A stretch of DNA of 64,000 bases from Datnioides undecimradiatus (lineage: Eukaryota; Chordata; Actinopteri; Lobotiformes; Datnioididae). The position numbers and the translations under genes were made by a program. Position 1 is the stretch's first letter; each line of letters opens with the position of its first letter. Shown here piece after piece: positions 63,335 through 64,000 of this stretch. The stretch lies in NCBI GenBank assembly GCA_008933995.1, contig WARS01000052.1:5270001-5334000 (forward strand), read 5' to 3'. The notes under the pieces were generated by a model. It made no database searches. It was given only the letters and a program-made list of their open reading frames with translations, and was not told the DNA's origin.

Positions 63335-63342
63335 GGGACTAC

Positions 63343-63382
<40 letters not shown>

Positions 63383-64000
63383 ATCTGTGGGTGTGAGTTT
63401 AAAAGAGTGTGTGGGATGATGGCACAAGTCTGACCCCTGGCACGTGGACGTCATGCTGCAAGTGCTAGCAGTTAGCACCGATTACATTAAGACAGTATCG
63501 CCCACAACAAATGACCATGACTCAGTATGTTTATTCTTCTTGGTTTTATGTAATGTAAGAGCAGGTTTAAAAAACAGGCAACTGCTGTGTCATGTGTAAA
63601 CATTTGTTAATCCACAGCAAAGGGGTCAGGACATGTCACTCAGCTCACGCAAAAATTCACAGGTCTACATTTGGGGGCTGATTACAGGCCAGCTGATCTT
63701 GTTCGGCCTGTGGCAGTGAGGTAGAAGGTGAGTTCGGCCACGGATCGCCACCCTTACTGTTGCATTCAGGTCACGGGGATCAGGTGTGCAAAGTCAGTGG
63801 AAAGAATGGTGGAGGGGGGCTTAAGATCTGCAAAAAATAAATAAATAAGCTGAACAAAACACAACAGGGACTTAGACACTGATTAAATGTTGTTCCACTC
63901 CGTCAGATCAGAGCAGGACTGCTGGATGGCTGCTCCTCTGAGGTTGTCGGGTGTTTTGACACAGACGATTTGAAGCTACGGAAAAAAATAAAACTCACAA
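63335..64000 (+). other. lrrc30: lrrc30 3' flank
   Basis: Presumed 3' UTR and downstream DNA. A GT repeat lies at 63345-63380, and AATAAA motifs lie in 'aaaaataaataaataagc' (about 63834-63850) and near 63988; either could be the poly(A) signal. No further gene is visible before the window ends. Confidence 0.45.
63345..63380. repeat. (GT)18 microsatellite
   Basis: Dinucleotide run starting 11 bp after the lrrc30 stop codon, so probably inside its 3' UTR. Confidence 0.96.

Overview
This 64-kb window is nuclear chromosomal DNA from a ray-finned fish, most likely a percomorph-like teleost. The evidence is split vertebrate genes with canonical GT/AG introns, frequent CA/TG microsatellites, teleost-type interspersed repeats, and proteins that read as fish orthologues of well-known vertebrate families. 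No bacterial, viral, plasmid or CRISPR features are visible. I assembled exons by hand from conserved peptides, reading phase and splice sites; no alignment could be run.

Layout from left to right. (1) 1-20.2 kb, minus strand: the first eleven coding exons of an arhgap29-type RhoGAP (start at 19434, F-BAR part, continuing off the left edge), with an 11.2-kb first coding intron. (2) 21.5-34.4 kb, minus: a complete eleven-exon activin type II receptor, acvr2b type (514 aa), with a candidate long 3' UTR. (3) 37.5-39.4 kb, minus: a complete four-exon gamma-N crystallin (crygn, 183 aa). (4) 41.0-42.6 kb, plus: a small three-coding-exon secreted Ly6/three-finger protein (96 aa) with a TATA box. (5) 45.4-51.4 kb, minus: a complete eight-exon rheb (184 aa). 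(6) 51.5-62.4 kb: an 11-kb gene-free stretch holding one full-length inverted-repeat element and several candidate regulatory blocks. (7) 62.4-63.3 kb, plus: an lrrc30-type leucine-rich-repeat gene with its whole coding sequence in one exon.

The genes are functionally unrelated (Rho signalling, TGF-beta/activin signalling, lens structure, a secreted Ly6 protein, mTORC1 activation, a muscle-associated LRR protein), so this is ordinary eukaryotic gene order and not an operon. The crygn-rheb neighbourhood matches the human 7q36 pairing as I recall it; the other genes lie elsewhere in human.

No new multi-gene system is evident. The most unusual sequence-level items are a 45-bp perfect palindrome in a rheb intron, a 61-nt microRNA-like hairpin in the acvr2b-crygn interval, a UG repeat fused to the crygn exon 2 splice donor, an alternating CA/CG tract with Z-DNA potential in the acvr2b 3' region, and the lone secreted Ly6 gene between crygn and rheb.
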